DNA from: Nocardia sp. NBC_00403
GTDB taxonomy: Bacteria > Actinomycetota > Actinomycetes > Mycobacteriales > Mycobacteriaceae
Assembly (NCBI RefSeq): GCF_036046055.1
Contig: NZ_CP107939.1
Location: 3,224,001-3,288,000 of the forward strand
Direction: 5' to 3'
DNA: 64,000 nt
Shown: positions 9,156-18,046 of the stretch, piece after piece
Layout of the letters: each line of letters opens with the position of its first letter
Position numbering within the stretch: position 1 is the first letter of the stretch
Translations under genes and position numbers: made by a program
Notes under the pieces: model-generated
Database searches by the model: none
What the model saw: only the letters and a program-made list of their open reading frames with translations
Told to the model about the DNA's origin: nothing

Positions 9156-10315
9156 CCGACCCCGCGCCTCGCGAACAGGCCGAAGCGATGATCGAACACT
9201 ACCTAGCCGAGCGGCTCGATGTAAGCGGCGATCCGCCCGGCCTGCGCGAAGCAATCGAGTCTCGCCTCGCGGAGCGTGCCGAAACCATTTTGAAACGCGG
9301 CAAAGCGCAGATCAGGCAGCTAAGGTCGCGCGGCCCAGACAGGCCGCCGGCCTACTATGCACACGAAGAAACATCAGAAGACGCACTCCAAACCGCTGCA
9401 GCAGGCACCCGAACCGCATTTGCCATGGCGGGCGAAATAGTCGACCCCATCCCGTTCGAGCGTAGACTCGCCAGCGGCGTTGCTCCCAGCGCGACCTGGG
9501 CCATCCGCAGCGAAGGAGCACGAGTACCGCGTCCGTCCACGCGTCCGACGAGGCTCCATTGGTCGCTGCCGCCTGTGCCCTGGGTCGAAACCGAAGACGC
9601 TCCTTGGCCTCCACCAGAAGCACGAGCGCTGGCCGGAAGGCATCAATTAGCCAACACCGAACCAGCCCACTGCGCGGAACCGCCGTACACAGGCTGGGTC
9701 CAGATCGGTCTCATGGAGCGCCAGTTCACGTTTGAATCCCGCAGTCCGAAACAGCCCAGCCGACAGATGCTCCTCGCAACCGGGCTAGAGACTTCGGACG
9801 GCCAACCAACCGCACGGTCTTTGCCGTTCGCCGACTCGCGCCCCATCATCTGGTCACGCCCCCACACCGCACTAGTTCCGTCACTAGACCAAGAGCGAGC
9901 TCAAATGATCCTCGCCACCACTACTGGCCCGCTCACCTCTCTCCTACGGTTCAGCGAAGAGCCAGGTACACCAGACCCCGCCCGCGGTGCCGGCCTCCAC
10001 CCGTTCCTACTGGGCCCGCGCATCGAACTCGTGACGCTCCTAGGTCTTCGCCCCGAGACTCCAGCTTTGCGCCTTACCCTCATCGACGGTGAAGGTCCGG
10101 CGCTGGTTTGCCGCCAATGGCGTGGCTTCCTCATACACGACGGCAACTACGAGCCGCTCACGCCGGCACTTCACGGCACGGATCTGCTTCTGAGGCCGGA
10201 CCTGTACTCGAAGCTCGAAACAGCGATCGATCCATACCGTCTCCGGCTGGGCATTTCGCTGTTCTTTTCGCCCGGCCAGCAGCCATCAGACAGCACGGGA
10301 ACGGGTGAACGGTGA
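9152..10315 (+). CDS. unknown 387-aa partner of the nuclease-STAND protein
   Basis: The gene starts inside the stop of the preceding gene (ATGA overlap), so the two are almost certainly translated together. The first 60 residues are charged and probably helical (ERLAERAETILKRGK). The rest is rich in Pro and Trp with several predicted strands. No signal peptide, membrane helix or known catalytic motif is visible, and I recognise no family. The coupling suggests that it regulates, assists or provides specificity to the large ATPase. It could equally be a cargo gene that shares the promoter. Confidence 0.82.
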   Translation: MTDPAPREQAEAMIEHYLAERLDVSGDPPGLREAIESRLAERAETILKRGKAQIRQLRSRGPDRPPAYYAHEETSEDALQTAAAGTRTAFAMAGEIVDPIPFERRLASGVAPSATWAIRSEGARVPRPSTRPTRLHWSLPPVPWVETEDAPWPPPEARALAGRHQLANTEPAHCAEPPYTGWVQIGLMERQFTFESRSPKQPSRQMLLATGLETSDGQPTARSLPFADSRPIIWSRPHTALVPSLDQERAQMILATTTGPLTSLLRFSEEPGTPDPARGAGLHPFLLGPRIELVTLLGLRPETPALRLTLIDGEGPALVCRQWRGFLIHDGNYEPLTPALHGTDLLLRPDLYSKLETAIDPYRLRLGISLFFSPGQQPSDSTGTGER

Positions 10316-10336
10316 CCTCCCGCCTTATGTCGGCTC

Positions 10337-10435
10337 ATGGAACGCAGCCCGGAGTTCCGAGACGCAATCGACCAAATCCTCAACCAGACCACGGCCCAAC
10401 CACTGACGGCGGATGAGCACGCATGCTCGCCTTGA
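10337..10435 (+). CDS. 32-aa ORF, probable gene remnant
   Basis: ATG at 10337 opens a short frame, SPEFRDAIDQILNQTTAQPL and onward, that reads like the beginning of a normal soluble protein but stops after 32 residues. It begins 21 bp after the STAND partner gene and ends inside the antisense DHFR fragment. I take it as the truncated start of a lost gene. No function can be given. Confidence 0.35.
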   Translation: MERSPEFRDAIDQILNQTTAQPLTADEHACSP

Positions 10436-10550
10436 ACGCCTTGTTGGTCTTGTCGGGAGAAGGCTCCCCTGATACGAAGCTGAGCTTGCCGTCCTCCTCC
10501 GCGGCGATGTTGTCGACGGTAACCCACTGCTGGACTATGAGCTTTCGCAT
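10380..10550 (-). pseudogene. dihydrofolate reductase-family N-terminal fragment
   Basis: An ATG at 10550 with a perfect AAGGAGG upstream opens MRKLIVQQWVTVDNIAAEED, the conserved start of the RibD/DHFR-like family of actinomycetes, continuing through LSFVSGEP. Similarity is lost after about 43 residues and the frame ends at 10380, against some 190 residues for a full protein. It lies antisense to, and just 5' of, the HA-domain gene and shows that DNA was joined here. Confidence 0.75.
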
Positions 10551-10629
10551 GGCGGTGATCCTCCTTCGTCGCGCGGCCCCGTTATGGCCGCTATGCGCAC
10601 GGTTGGTCAGTGACGGGTTCGCCGGCGCG

Positions 10630-12048
10630 ATGGTCTCGGACCCGGAATCGACGGCCGCGGGGTTGGCCACGATCGAGGATCTGCTCACCGGGACGCAGGC
10701 CGCGGAGTTGTCGGCGGTGCTCGAGACCCTATGGATCGCCGGCGGTGGTGCACCGCAGCTGTTCCCGCGCCGCCTGGGCGACGGTGGGGCGAGTCTGTCG
10801 CCGGATCGGCTGAAGCTGCTCATCGAGCAGATACCGGGAGACTTCACCGAGTTCTGGCATCGCGTCGGCACCAATGTCGGGATCGAGACCTTCGCCGGAC
10901 TGACTCTGCGGGGCACCCAGCCCGCCCTGCAGCAGATCATGCATACCGCGCTGCCGAACCTGGCGGTGCGCACCTGCCGTATCGTGCACAGTGGCCGACA
11001 TGCCCGTACACCGGTGCGGTGGCAGGTCGGCGACGGGCAGCTCTACCTGTCCGGCACCGACCGTGAGGCCTGGCTCGGGCAGAAAAACGATGATCTTCCC
11101 CGCGCGGACGAGACCGCGTCGACGGCGCGGCCCTCACCGCAACAGCTGCTCGACCGCTTCGAGCGCGCGCGGTTGCCGATCGTGTCGGTGCAGATGATGC
11201 GTACGGGGCGGGCGCTGTCATTGGCCGACGGCCACACCGACATCCGCGCGGAAATCGTGCCGCTTGCAGCGACACTCGGCGAGGGCTACGTCGTCAACCG
11301 TGCGGGCACGCTGCTCGAAGACACCAAACCGGTGACGGCCGACTTCGTCACCGGCACTGTCTTCGGTGGGTCAGTGGCCCGCCTGTCTGCCTCAGCGTTG
11401 CTGCATGCGGCTTGGTCAGTCCTGGTCGACCTCGAGGAGGCCTACCGCGCGCAGATTGACGCCGCTATCGGGCGGCCGAGCCCGGTGAGCTGGCTCGCGG
11501 TGGATACCTCGTTTCTGCTCGATCCCGTGCCGGTCGTTCTGCTCGATGATGACCTGCTCTCGGACTGGGACACAGCGCTTTTCACCTATGACCAGCAGTC
11601 GCTGATTCCTCGCACACGGCGGTGGGTGTCGGCGACACCGCTGGACGCCGAGGAATTGGCGCGGGTGGGCGCGGTGCTGGAACAGCGCGGCGAGCTGGGC
11701 AAGGCCGAGACCTGGTATTGGCGCGCCGCGGGCGCGGGCAGCCGCACCGGCCGCGACGCCGCGCGGCGACTGCTGCAGCGCTGGAGGCGTATCGGCCGAG
11801 TCGACGAGGCGTTCGGGACCGGGCAGATCGCGCCAGCGTGGGCCGAAGCGTACGCGGCGCTGCTGAATTTCATGGCGCGGGAAGGACATTCGCGGGTTCC
11901 GCGTGAGCATCGGGAGAACGCGGTGAAACTGGGCGAGTGGGTCCATCAGCAACGACGATTTCGAGATCTGCTGACCGCGGAGCTGGAGACCCAGCTTGAG
12001 GCGGTACCAGGATGGACCTGGGAGACGAACACTCGTGACCGGCGATGA
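10630..12048 (+). CDS. uncharacterised protein with C-terminal helicase-associated (HA) domain
   Basis: The last 65 residues match the helicase-associated domain pattern: W at the start (WAEAY), HSRVP, LGEWVHQQR and a final GWTWE. This domain normally repeats at the C-terminus of actinobacterial DEAD-box helicases and is thought to bind nucleic acid, yet no helicase motif precedes it. The central 400 residues are unrecognised. A stretch around residues 295-325 has hydrophobic strands and acidic residues (AVDTSFLLD, VVLLDDDLLSDWD). The frame is open further upstream to 10423, but that part is antisense to the DHFR fragment, so I start at ATG 10630. TTG 10603 is possible. The N-terminus may be truncated by the rearrangement next door. 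Confidence 0.65.
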   Translation: MVSDPESTAAGLATIEDLLTGTQAAELSAVLETLWIAGGGAPQLFPRRLGDGGASLSPDRLKLLIEQIPGDFTEFWHRVGTNVGIETFAGLTLRGTQPALQQIMHTALPNLAVRTCRIVHSGRHARTPVRWQVGDGQLYLSGTDREAWLGQKNDDLPRADETASTARPSPQQLLDRFERARLPIVSVQMMRTGRALSLADGHTDIRAEIVPLAATLGEGYVVNRAGTLLEDTKPVTADFVTGTVFGGSVARLSASALLHAAWSVLVDLEEAYRAQIDAAIGRPSPVSWLAVDTSFLLDPVPVVLLDDDLLSDWDTALFTYDQQSLIPRTRRWVSATPLDAEELARVGAVLEQRGELGKAETWYWRAAGAGSRTGRDAARRLLQRWRRIGRVDEAFGTGQIAPAWAEAYAALLNFMAREGHSRVPREHRENAVKLGEWVHQQRRFRDLLTAELETQLEAVPGWTWETNTRDRR

Positions 12049-12149
12049 CTACAGCTGATCGACGCTGCGCCGCCAAGTAACGTCACGAAAGGAGGAGTGG
12101 TTAGTACTCCAACGACACCTATGCGAGTTGGTGCTGGTAGATCTGGTGT

Positions 12150-12892
12150 GTGGTGTTGGATCGTGTTGTGGCGGAGTTGGATTCGTTGATGTTGCGGGTT
12201 GGGGGCGGTTCGCGCTTTCGGAACCGCGGGCTGGGGTGCGTGAATATGTATCGGGGCTGTTGGTGGGTTTGGAACGTAGGAACGGGTGGACACTGGCCGA
12301 GCGTGCTGGTGAGGCGGGCCCGGAGGGGATACAGCGGCTGCGGGGTCAGGCGGACTGGGACGTCGACGGGGTCCGCGATGATGTGGGCGCGCATATGTGG
12401 TCGCCCACCTGGGCGATCCCGAGGCGGTGGTGGCCGCCGATGAGACCGGTTTCCTGAAGAGGGCGTGAAATCGGCCGGGGTGCAACGCCAGTATTCGGGA
12501 ACCGCGGCACGGACGGAAAACTGCTTGATCGGCGTGTTTCTGGCGTATGCATCCCGGCCCGGGCACGCGCTGCTCGCCCGGGAGCTGTATGTTCCCCAGT
12601 CCTGGACCGATGACCGGGACCGCTGCCGGGCGGCGGGGATCCCCGATGAGGTGGCCTTTGCCACCAAACCCCCGGCAGGTGATAGCCATGCTGGAGTGGG
12701 TCCTGGCCGCGGAGGGGCCGTTCACGTGGTTCACCGCCGACGAAGCCCACGGCCAAGCCGGTTACCTGCGTGACTGGCTGACCGAACGCGATGTGTTCTA
12801 CGTGATGGCCACCTGCTGCGACCAGCCGGTGAGCACTCGCGCGGACCGCACCGAATGCGCCGATGTGCTGATCGCGGAACTACCCGCATCCA
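12150..12892 (+). pseudogene. IS701-family transposase, multiply frameshifted and 3'-truncated
   Basis: Successive pieces in different frames spell an IS701 transposase: RFALSEPRAGVREY, then AADETGFLK (first catalytic Asp), [36 protein letters not shown], and [16 protein letters not shown] (second catalytic Asp). At least four frame changes are needed. The sequence stops near 12890 where an IS256 remnant begins on the other strand, so the third acidic residue is missing. It cannot transpose by itself. Confidence 0.85.
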
Positions 12893-12893
12893 A

Positions 12894-13392
12894 GTAGTCG
12901 GTCATTTCCGCGACCACCTTGTCCGTGATCGCCGAGACCGTGTCATTCGAGATCGACGCACCATAGATCTCGGCGAAATGCGCCGAAATCTCACCAGCGG
13001 TTAGGCCTTTCGCGGTCAGCGACAACACGATCTCATCGTCCCCGGTCAGGCGCCGCTGACGCTTCTTCACGATCTGCGGCTCGAACGACGATGCCGTGTC
13101 ACGCGGCACATCGATCTCGACCGGACCGACCTCTGCGATCACCTTCTTCGAACGAGTTCCGTTGGGGGAGTTGACCGTTCCCCGCCCGCCCGGCCATGCT
13201 TCTCATAGCCGACGTGCTCGGTTATCTCCGCTTCCAGGCGGTTTCGAGCACGGTCTTGGTCAGCTGGTTGAGCTGCCCACCCGGCCCGACCAGATCGGTC
13301 CCCTGCTCCTTGGCCCGGGCCAGCAGCTGCTCGGGCAGCTTCTTCGTCTCCGCCGCATCCTTCTTCGCCACGGCGGCCAGTGTCTCCGACAT
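12894..13392 (-). pseudogene. IS256/Mutator-family transposase N-terminal remnant
   Basis: Starting at ATG 13392 the frame reads MSETLAAVAKKDA and LTKTVLETA, then a frame change leads to ITEHVGYEKHGRAG and another to GPVEIDVPRDTASSFEP, RRLTGDDEIVLSLTAKGL and TVSAITDKVVAEM. These are consecutive IS256 transposase segments before the DDE core. The element is broken off at about 12900 against the IS701 relic. Confidence 0.85.
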
Positions 13393-13542
13393 GAGTCGGC
13401 CCTTCCTGCCGAACGATCAGCTTCGGCTCATCGGATCGAGATCAGATCCGCCGAAGCTCCGACACTCCCATTCCCGATTCGACCTGGCGCGCATCCGTCG
13501 GGGCCGTCGAGGTCGGCCGCCCTGCGCAAGCCTATGAGGGAG

Positions 13543-15258
13543 TTACCGCAAGGATGTACCGCGCCTTTCCCATGCTCTGTTCATCAGTCCCTCGATCACA
13601 GCGTCTGCTTGGTTGTCGTCCATGTCGATGACTTTGCGATAAGCCTTTCCCAGGGGGCTTCCGAAGCTGTCTGCCCACGCGGCGCATTCTCGGCTGACGA
13701 TGAGGATCGATGCCCGTATAGCGTGGCTTCGTCCTGTAAAGTTGGCGTGCTCGTTGGTGTCCGCGTTGTGCTGGAGGATGACCAGTGCGTCGCGAGCGAG
13801 AGCCCAGTCCGCGGTGGTCGCACCGTGGGCGAACTCTCCGAGGGCTCGGTTGAACAGATTCAGCCGTCGCCATCCGGCGGCTTCGATCCAGTCGCGTGGA
13901 GTGGAGTTCTGGCTGGTTTCGATCTTTGCTGCGCGGTTGGGTTTCACGCGCCATGCGCGTGTACGGGCGATTTGTTCGACCACAACTCGTAGGCAGCCCA
14001 TCGCACGGGAGTCGTCCTCGAGCCAGAGCCAGACTGCCGAGCGCAGTGCTGAGCTACAGACGGCCAGTGCGTCGGCCACCGGCTTGCGTTCGGGATCGTT
14101 CCGCAGCCAAGAAGCCAGCATGGCGGCCATCTCAGCGGCGAGGTCTGCGTTGATCATCGTGTCCTGAATCGTGTGGTCAGGGTTCTCGCCCATCACTTTT
14201 CGGTCCTGATCGGAGGCCGTCACCGCCATGACCATTGCTCGGAATCGGTGGTGGCCGAAGCTGTAGAGGGGCCATCCTTCACGTGGGGGTTCGGGTTCAT
14301 GGTCGGCATGGAGCGCGGCTGAGACCATGTGGAAGTAGCCCTGCATACCGTTGATGAAGTCCTGAACGACAGGAATGTCGAAGTGGCCCGGCGTCATCGG
14401 CCATACCCAGGGTCCGAGGTTGGGCACCCAACTCCGGGCAGGTGCTACAAGTCGAACGCCAGCTACAGCTTCCGCGTGCTCAGGGGCACCCTGATCCTCG
14501 ACAGCAGTGGCCAGGCACAATCGCAAATGACCGAGGCTCAAGACGAGCGCCTCGCAGGTTTTCTCCATTAATTTGACGTGATCGCTGGTGGGAGCGTCGG
14601 TGATTTCGACGGCGTCGAGCCATACCAATGGCATCAGCGGGCCGCGGGCATGCATGAGCTCGCTCAGCTCGGCGAACAAGTCTCCGATCTGCCGCTTGTG
14701 TTTCGGTAACCAGACGCCGCAGTGGTTCCAGAGGCGATTCATCCACGTTGCGGTGTCTTCGCCTGGTTCTTGGTTGAGATCGGTGTTGAATGCCATGTTG
14801 GCCGACCAGCGTTCGAGCTGGGTTCGTGCGATGATCGCGGCGCCGATCGGTTGCAGGCCGAGCAGGAGGCGGACTGCCGCGCTGACGCTGTCCAACCCCC
14901 AGGCCAGATGATCCGCCCACGTCGGACCTGCAATGATGGTCGGGCGCAGTTCGTGGGCGCCGAGTTGTTCGGCGACGAAGCCCAACGCCATGGAGCTAGA
15001 CAACACCGGCAAGACGATTTGCTGTGTCATCACACCCACCGCGACGATGCGCTCCATCCGTTGGTTGTGCCGTGAGAGCAGAGCTTCGGCGATACCATCA
15101 TGACCGCGCTCGTGGAATTCGCGCTCGAACCCTTCGACCGTCGGTGGAACACCACGGCCTCGTTGTTCGGCCTGATTTCCAATCTCGCGGTTGGCTCGCC
15201 TGGCTGCGTGTCGGTCTGTTCGCGGACCAACCGTAGGGTCGGCGTCCCGGCTTGCCAT
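13543..15258 (-). CDS. uncharacterised 571-aa soluble protein
   Basis: I recognise no domain. The sequence is largely alpha-helical with many Trp residues. The segment at about residues 70-140 is rather hydrophobic, and the C-terminal half has several LWLEDDSRAMG-like amphipathic helices. There is no signal peptide or clear membrane segment. ATG 15258 is chosen because AAGGAGAT sits 7-8 nt upstream; a further in-frame ATG at 15279 has no such site. It is divergent from the zinc-knuckle gene at 15374, with about 115 bp between, and both sit directly upstream of the Gabija-type pair. A defence-related role is only a guess from that company. Confidence 0.75.
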   Translation of the reverse strand: MASRDADPTVGPRTDRHAARRANREIGNQAEQRGRGVPPTVEGFEREFHERGHDGIAEALLSRHNQRMERIVAVGVMTQQIVLPVLSSSMALGFVAEQLGAHELRPTIIAGPTWADHLAWGLDSVSAAVRLLLGLQPIGAAIIARTQLERWSANMAFNTDLNQEPGEDTATWMNRLWNHCGVWLPKHKRQIGDLFAELSELMHARGPLMPLVWLDAVEITDAPTSDHVKLMEKTCEALVLSLGHLRLCLATAVEDQGAPEHAEAVAGVRLVAPARSWVPNLGPWVWPMTPGHFDIPVVQDFINGMQGYFHMVSAALHADHEPEPPREGWPLYSFGHHRFRAMVMAVTASDQDRKVMGENPDHTIQDTMINADLAAEMAAMLASWLRNDPERKPVADALAVCSSALRSAVWLWLEDDSRAMGCLRVVVEQIARTRAWRVKPNRAAKIETSQNSTPRDWIEAAGWRRLNLFNRALGEFAHGATTADWALARDALVILQHNADTNEHANFTGRSHAIRASILIVSRECAAWADSFGSPLGKAYRKVIDMDDNQADAVIEGLMNRAWERRGTSLR

Positions 15259-15373
15259 TCCGCGATCTCCTTCATGCATCGTGGCTACGACTGAATCCCT
15301 GTGGTAGCTACGGTAATCAGCAGATCAAATCGATTTCGCTGCCTTCAACAGGACTGACAGGCATGATGTGAAC

Positions 15374-15898
15374 ATGCCGTTCTATGGGCGCAGTCCGTTC
15401 AGCGTGGAGCACTTGTGCGAGGACTGCGGGAAGGTGACGGCCGCGAGCCGGAAGACTGGGCGGCTCAACGGCCACTCGAAACCATGCTCGCACCATGAGT
15501 GTCCGGCATCCGGTTCGCAGGTGATGGAACCTGATGAGCAGGCGGCTACTGAAGGTCTGCCTGCACGCGAGGACATCTCACCGACGCGGCGGTATCGTTG
15601 CTCTAGTTGTGGGCGCAACACAAAAGTTCTGCGTCGGACCGGAATGCTGTACTCCCACAACATTCCAGGGAGCACATCGATCTGCCCGGAGTCGGCAACC
15701 GGTGTGCAGCCTCCCGAGGAAGGGTGGTTGGAACCGGAGGAGATTGCGCGGGAATTGGCCGAGCGGAAGTCCCGGGAAAGCCTCGCGCCGCCTCCACGGG
15801 CGACCTTCGTTTCGGAGTGCGGGGTAGTGGTGCGGACTGGGCGTGAAGATACACGCTCGGTGAGCGTGCGCACCCTCAAAGGCGGGCTGCCCGGCTAA
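15374..15898 (+). CDS. small protein with two zinc-knuckle-like repeats
   Basis: Two related cysteine/histidine units are visible: CEDCGKVTAASRKTGRLNGH then C and C (about residues 17-45), and CSSCGRNTKVLRRTGMLYSH then C (about 75-105). The common frame is C-x2-C-G, x9-12, R-x-T-G-x-L-x-x-H and a distal C. This is a duplicated zinc-binding module of unknown function, followed by an acidic helix (EEIARELAERK). Starts GTG 15368 and ATG 15374 are both possible. The repeat suggests nucleic-acid or protein binding. No family name can be given. Confidence 0.7.
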   Translation: MPFYGRSPFSVEHLCEDCGKVTAASRKTGRLNGHSKPCSHHECPASGSQVMEPDEQAATEGLPAREDISPTRRYRCSSCGRNTKVLRRTGMLYSHNIPGSTSICPESATGVQPPEEGWLEPEEIARELAERKSRESLAPPPRATFVSECGVVVRTGREDTRSVSVRTLKGGLPG

Positions 15899-16093
15899 GC
15901 ACGCCGCGTCCGGGCCGCGCCGTCGACACGCGCCGTCGACACCGCGCCGACGACGGCCACGAACGATGGCCACTACTCTGACTTCACGACGAATTGACCC
16001 GCTACGGCAGCGGGTTGCAGTGTCGCACAAAGGTGATAGGGCCGTGAGTAGGCTAGGCGTGCGTCCAGCAAACAACCAGGGGGAGTGCCAAGA

Positions 16094-18046
16094 GTGCATT
16101 TGAGCCGTTTGCGAGTTCAAGGGCTGCGAGCGAGTGCCGAAGTTCCGCTTGAGGTGCGCCTACCGGCGCGTTTCACGGTGTTGGTGGGCGCGAACAATGC
16201 TGGCAAGACGACGTTCAGCGATGCCGCCTATCTGGGACACGGTGAAGTCTTTCCGAGCTTGGGTCGGTTCAGCTCAGCAGGGCTGGGGAACGGTACTCGG
16301 GAGATCGAAATTGACTACGATCTAGAATTTTTCGGCAAAGAAGGTCCGCTCGGGCGGCAAATCCTGACCCAGTATGTCGGCATGTCCCCTGGGGATACGG
16401 TCGCTTCCTGGACCAGGACGCTCTCCGGGAGTCTCGGTTCTATCCGAGCTCAATGGTTCGGTTTGCCCCCGGAAACCAGCAAGGCGATCAAGCTGCTCTA
16501 CCTTCCGGCGCATCGCAACCCGTTGGATGAACTCGCGCGGCGCGAGGCACGGATTCTGGTGGAGCTTCTTCGCGCGCAGCAGCAGCGTCTGAACAACACA
16601 AGGAATTTGACCGGCCTCCGCACGCGCGCATGGAGGCTTCTCGAGGACCTCAGTGAAGATCCTGTCATCGAGGCGGTGGAGGAGCGCATTACAGCGCATC
16701 TCACCTCGCTGACTGCAGGAGTCTCGACACACTGGCCCTACGTGCGTGGACAGCGGGTCGATGATGGCTACCTGGCACGTGTGCTGGAAATGATGCTGGC
16801 TGTAATGGAGGGACGCGCCTACGCTCGACCGCTCGACGTTTCGGGGCTCGGCTACGTCAATCTTCTACACATGGCAGTCGTCCTCGCAGCGATTCCGGAC
16901 TCGACAGCGGGCACTCCATCATCGCCTACTGAACCTCCCGCCGAAGGCAGCGAATCGGTTCTCGACTTGGATACGTCAGCGGACGTTGACGCGGATGCGC
17001 GCGCCGGAGCCGAAGGTGAACTGGCGCAGGCCCTGGAGGAAGCGAGGCTGACGGAGGACTCCTTCTTCCAGGAGAGTCCCTTTCACGCGACATTGGTCAT
17101 CGAAGAGCCCGAAGCGCATCTACATCCGCAGCTGCAATATCGACTGGTTCGGCATCTCCGCAGAACTGTGCAGGAACGGCCAGAGCTACAGATAATTCTG
17201 TCGAGTCATGCCCCAGAGGTGATCACCGCTGCCCGGCCCGAAGATGTCGTCGTCATGCGCAAGCGTGCCGACGGGAGCCGTGTTGGTCGCGCTATTGCCA
17301 CCATCCCCATGACCGGGAGAGAGGAAGTGCTGCGGAAGGCGCGGCTGCACCTGGATGCCACTCGCACAGCCTCGATCTTCGCCGAACGCGTGCTCTTGGT
17401 CGAGGGCGTTACCGAGGTGGTGCTCATCCGTGAGCTCGCCCGAGTATGGGCAGGGGAAAACTTCCGCAAACAGGCGTTCGTGGACGCGCTGACCATCACG
17501 GCAATGGGGACCAAGGTCGGATCTTGGCCGGTCCGGTTGCTGGCAACCCGGGAACACGAACTCTGTGACCGCCTGGCCATCCTGACAGACAGTGACAAAG
17601 AACTTCACGAACAACCAACACCCCCGGCCTGGCTGAACCAACACGACACCGAAATTGTTCGAGCCTTTCTGAGTCACCCGACTCTGGAACCCACGTTGGT
17701 CACTGGCAACGAGCCCCTCATCGAAAAAGCCCTTATCGACATCAATGTGGACCCCGAAGGTCCCGTGACCGTCGACTCAATACTCTGCCTTTTTCAGAGT
17801 GCGAAGGTGGAGAACAAGGTTCAGGTCAGGTCGGCCGGAAAAGGAGCCAAGAAAAAGGGCGAGTTCGCATTGGCTGTCGCCGAACAGATCACACAGGCAG
17901 TCGAAAACGGGACTCTGGTAACTGTGCCCGAACGCATCGCAGACATGCTGGATTTTCTGTACGGCACCGACAATGGCAACGGACAAGAAGGCGCGGGTGA
18001 CCAGACGGAATCGCTCCTGGCTGACACGTTCTCGGAGCCGGCTTGA
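16094..18046 (+). CDS. gajA: GajA-like OLD-family ATPase with TOPRIM nuclease domain
   Basis: The ABC-type ATPase half shows Walker [10 protein letters not shown] (about residue 32) and Walker B/D-loop [11 protein letters not shown] (about 333), followed by the [10 protein letters not shown] switch. The TOPRIM half shows LLVEGVTE (about 435) and ILTDSDKE (about 496), the acidic residues that bind metal in OLD nucleases. With the UvrD-like gene overlapping its stop, this is the two-gene plan of the Gabija antiphage system, where GajA is a DNA-nicking enzyme restrained by nucleotides. At about 650 residues it is longer than the usual 580, mostly through an acidic insert (about residues 280-315). 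GTG 16094 is preferred over GTG 16085 because AGGGGGA then stands at a proper distance. Confidence 0.88.
   Translation: MHLSRLRVQGLRASAEVPLEVRLPARFTVLVGANNAGKTTFSDAAYLGHGEVFPSLGRFSSAGLGNGTREIEIDYDLEFFGKEGPLGRQILTQYVGMSPGDTVASWTRTLSGSLGSIRAQWFGLPPETSKAIKLLYLPAHRNPLDELARREARILVELLRAQQQRLNNTRNLTGLRTRAWRLLEDLSEDPVIEAVEERITAHLTSLTAGVSTHWPYVRGQRVDDGYLARVLEMMLAVMEGRAYARPLDVSGLGYVNLLHMAVVLAAIPDSTAGTPSSPTEPPAEGSESVLDLDTSADVDADARAGAEGELAQALEEARLTEDSFFQESPFHATLVIEEPEAHLHPQLQYRLVRHLRRTVQERPELQIILSSHAPEVITAARPEDVVVMRKRADGSRVGRAIATIPMTGREEVLRKARLHLDATRTASIFAERVLLVEGVTEVVLIRELARVWAGENFRKQAFVDALTITAMGTKVGSWPVRLLATREHELCDRLAILTDSDKELHEQPTPPAWLNQHDTEIVRAFLSHPTLEPTLVTGNEPLIEKALIDINVDPEGPVTVDSILCLFQSAKVENKVQVRSAGKGAKKKGEFALAVAEQITQAVENGTLVTVPERIADMLDFLYGTDNGNGQEGAGDQTESLLADTFSEPA

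Noticed and set aside
12100..12149. GAAAGGAGGAG at 12086-12096 as the start of an intact transposase gene
   Set aside because: The frame following it is broken several times, so this is only the leader of the IS701 pseudogene.
15910..15955. Direct repeat gcgccgtcgacac, twice, upstream of the Gabija pair
   Set aside because: Two short GC-rich copies in a GC-rich gap are weak evidence; no clear promoter or operator can be read from them.
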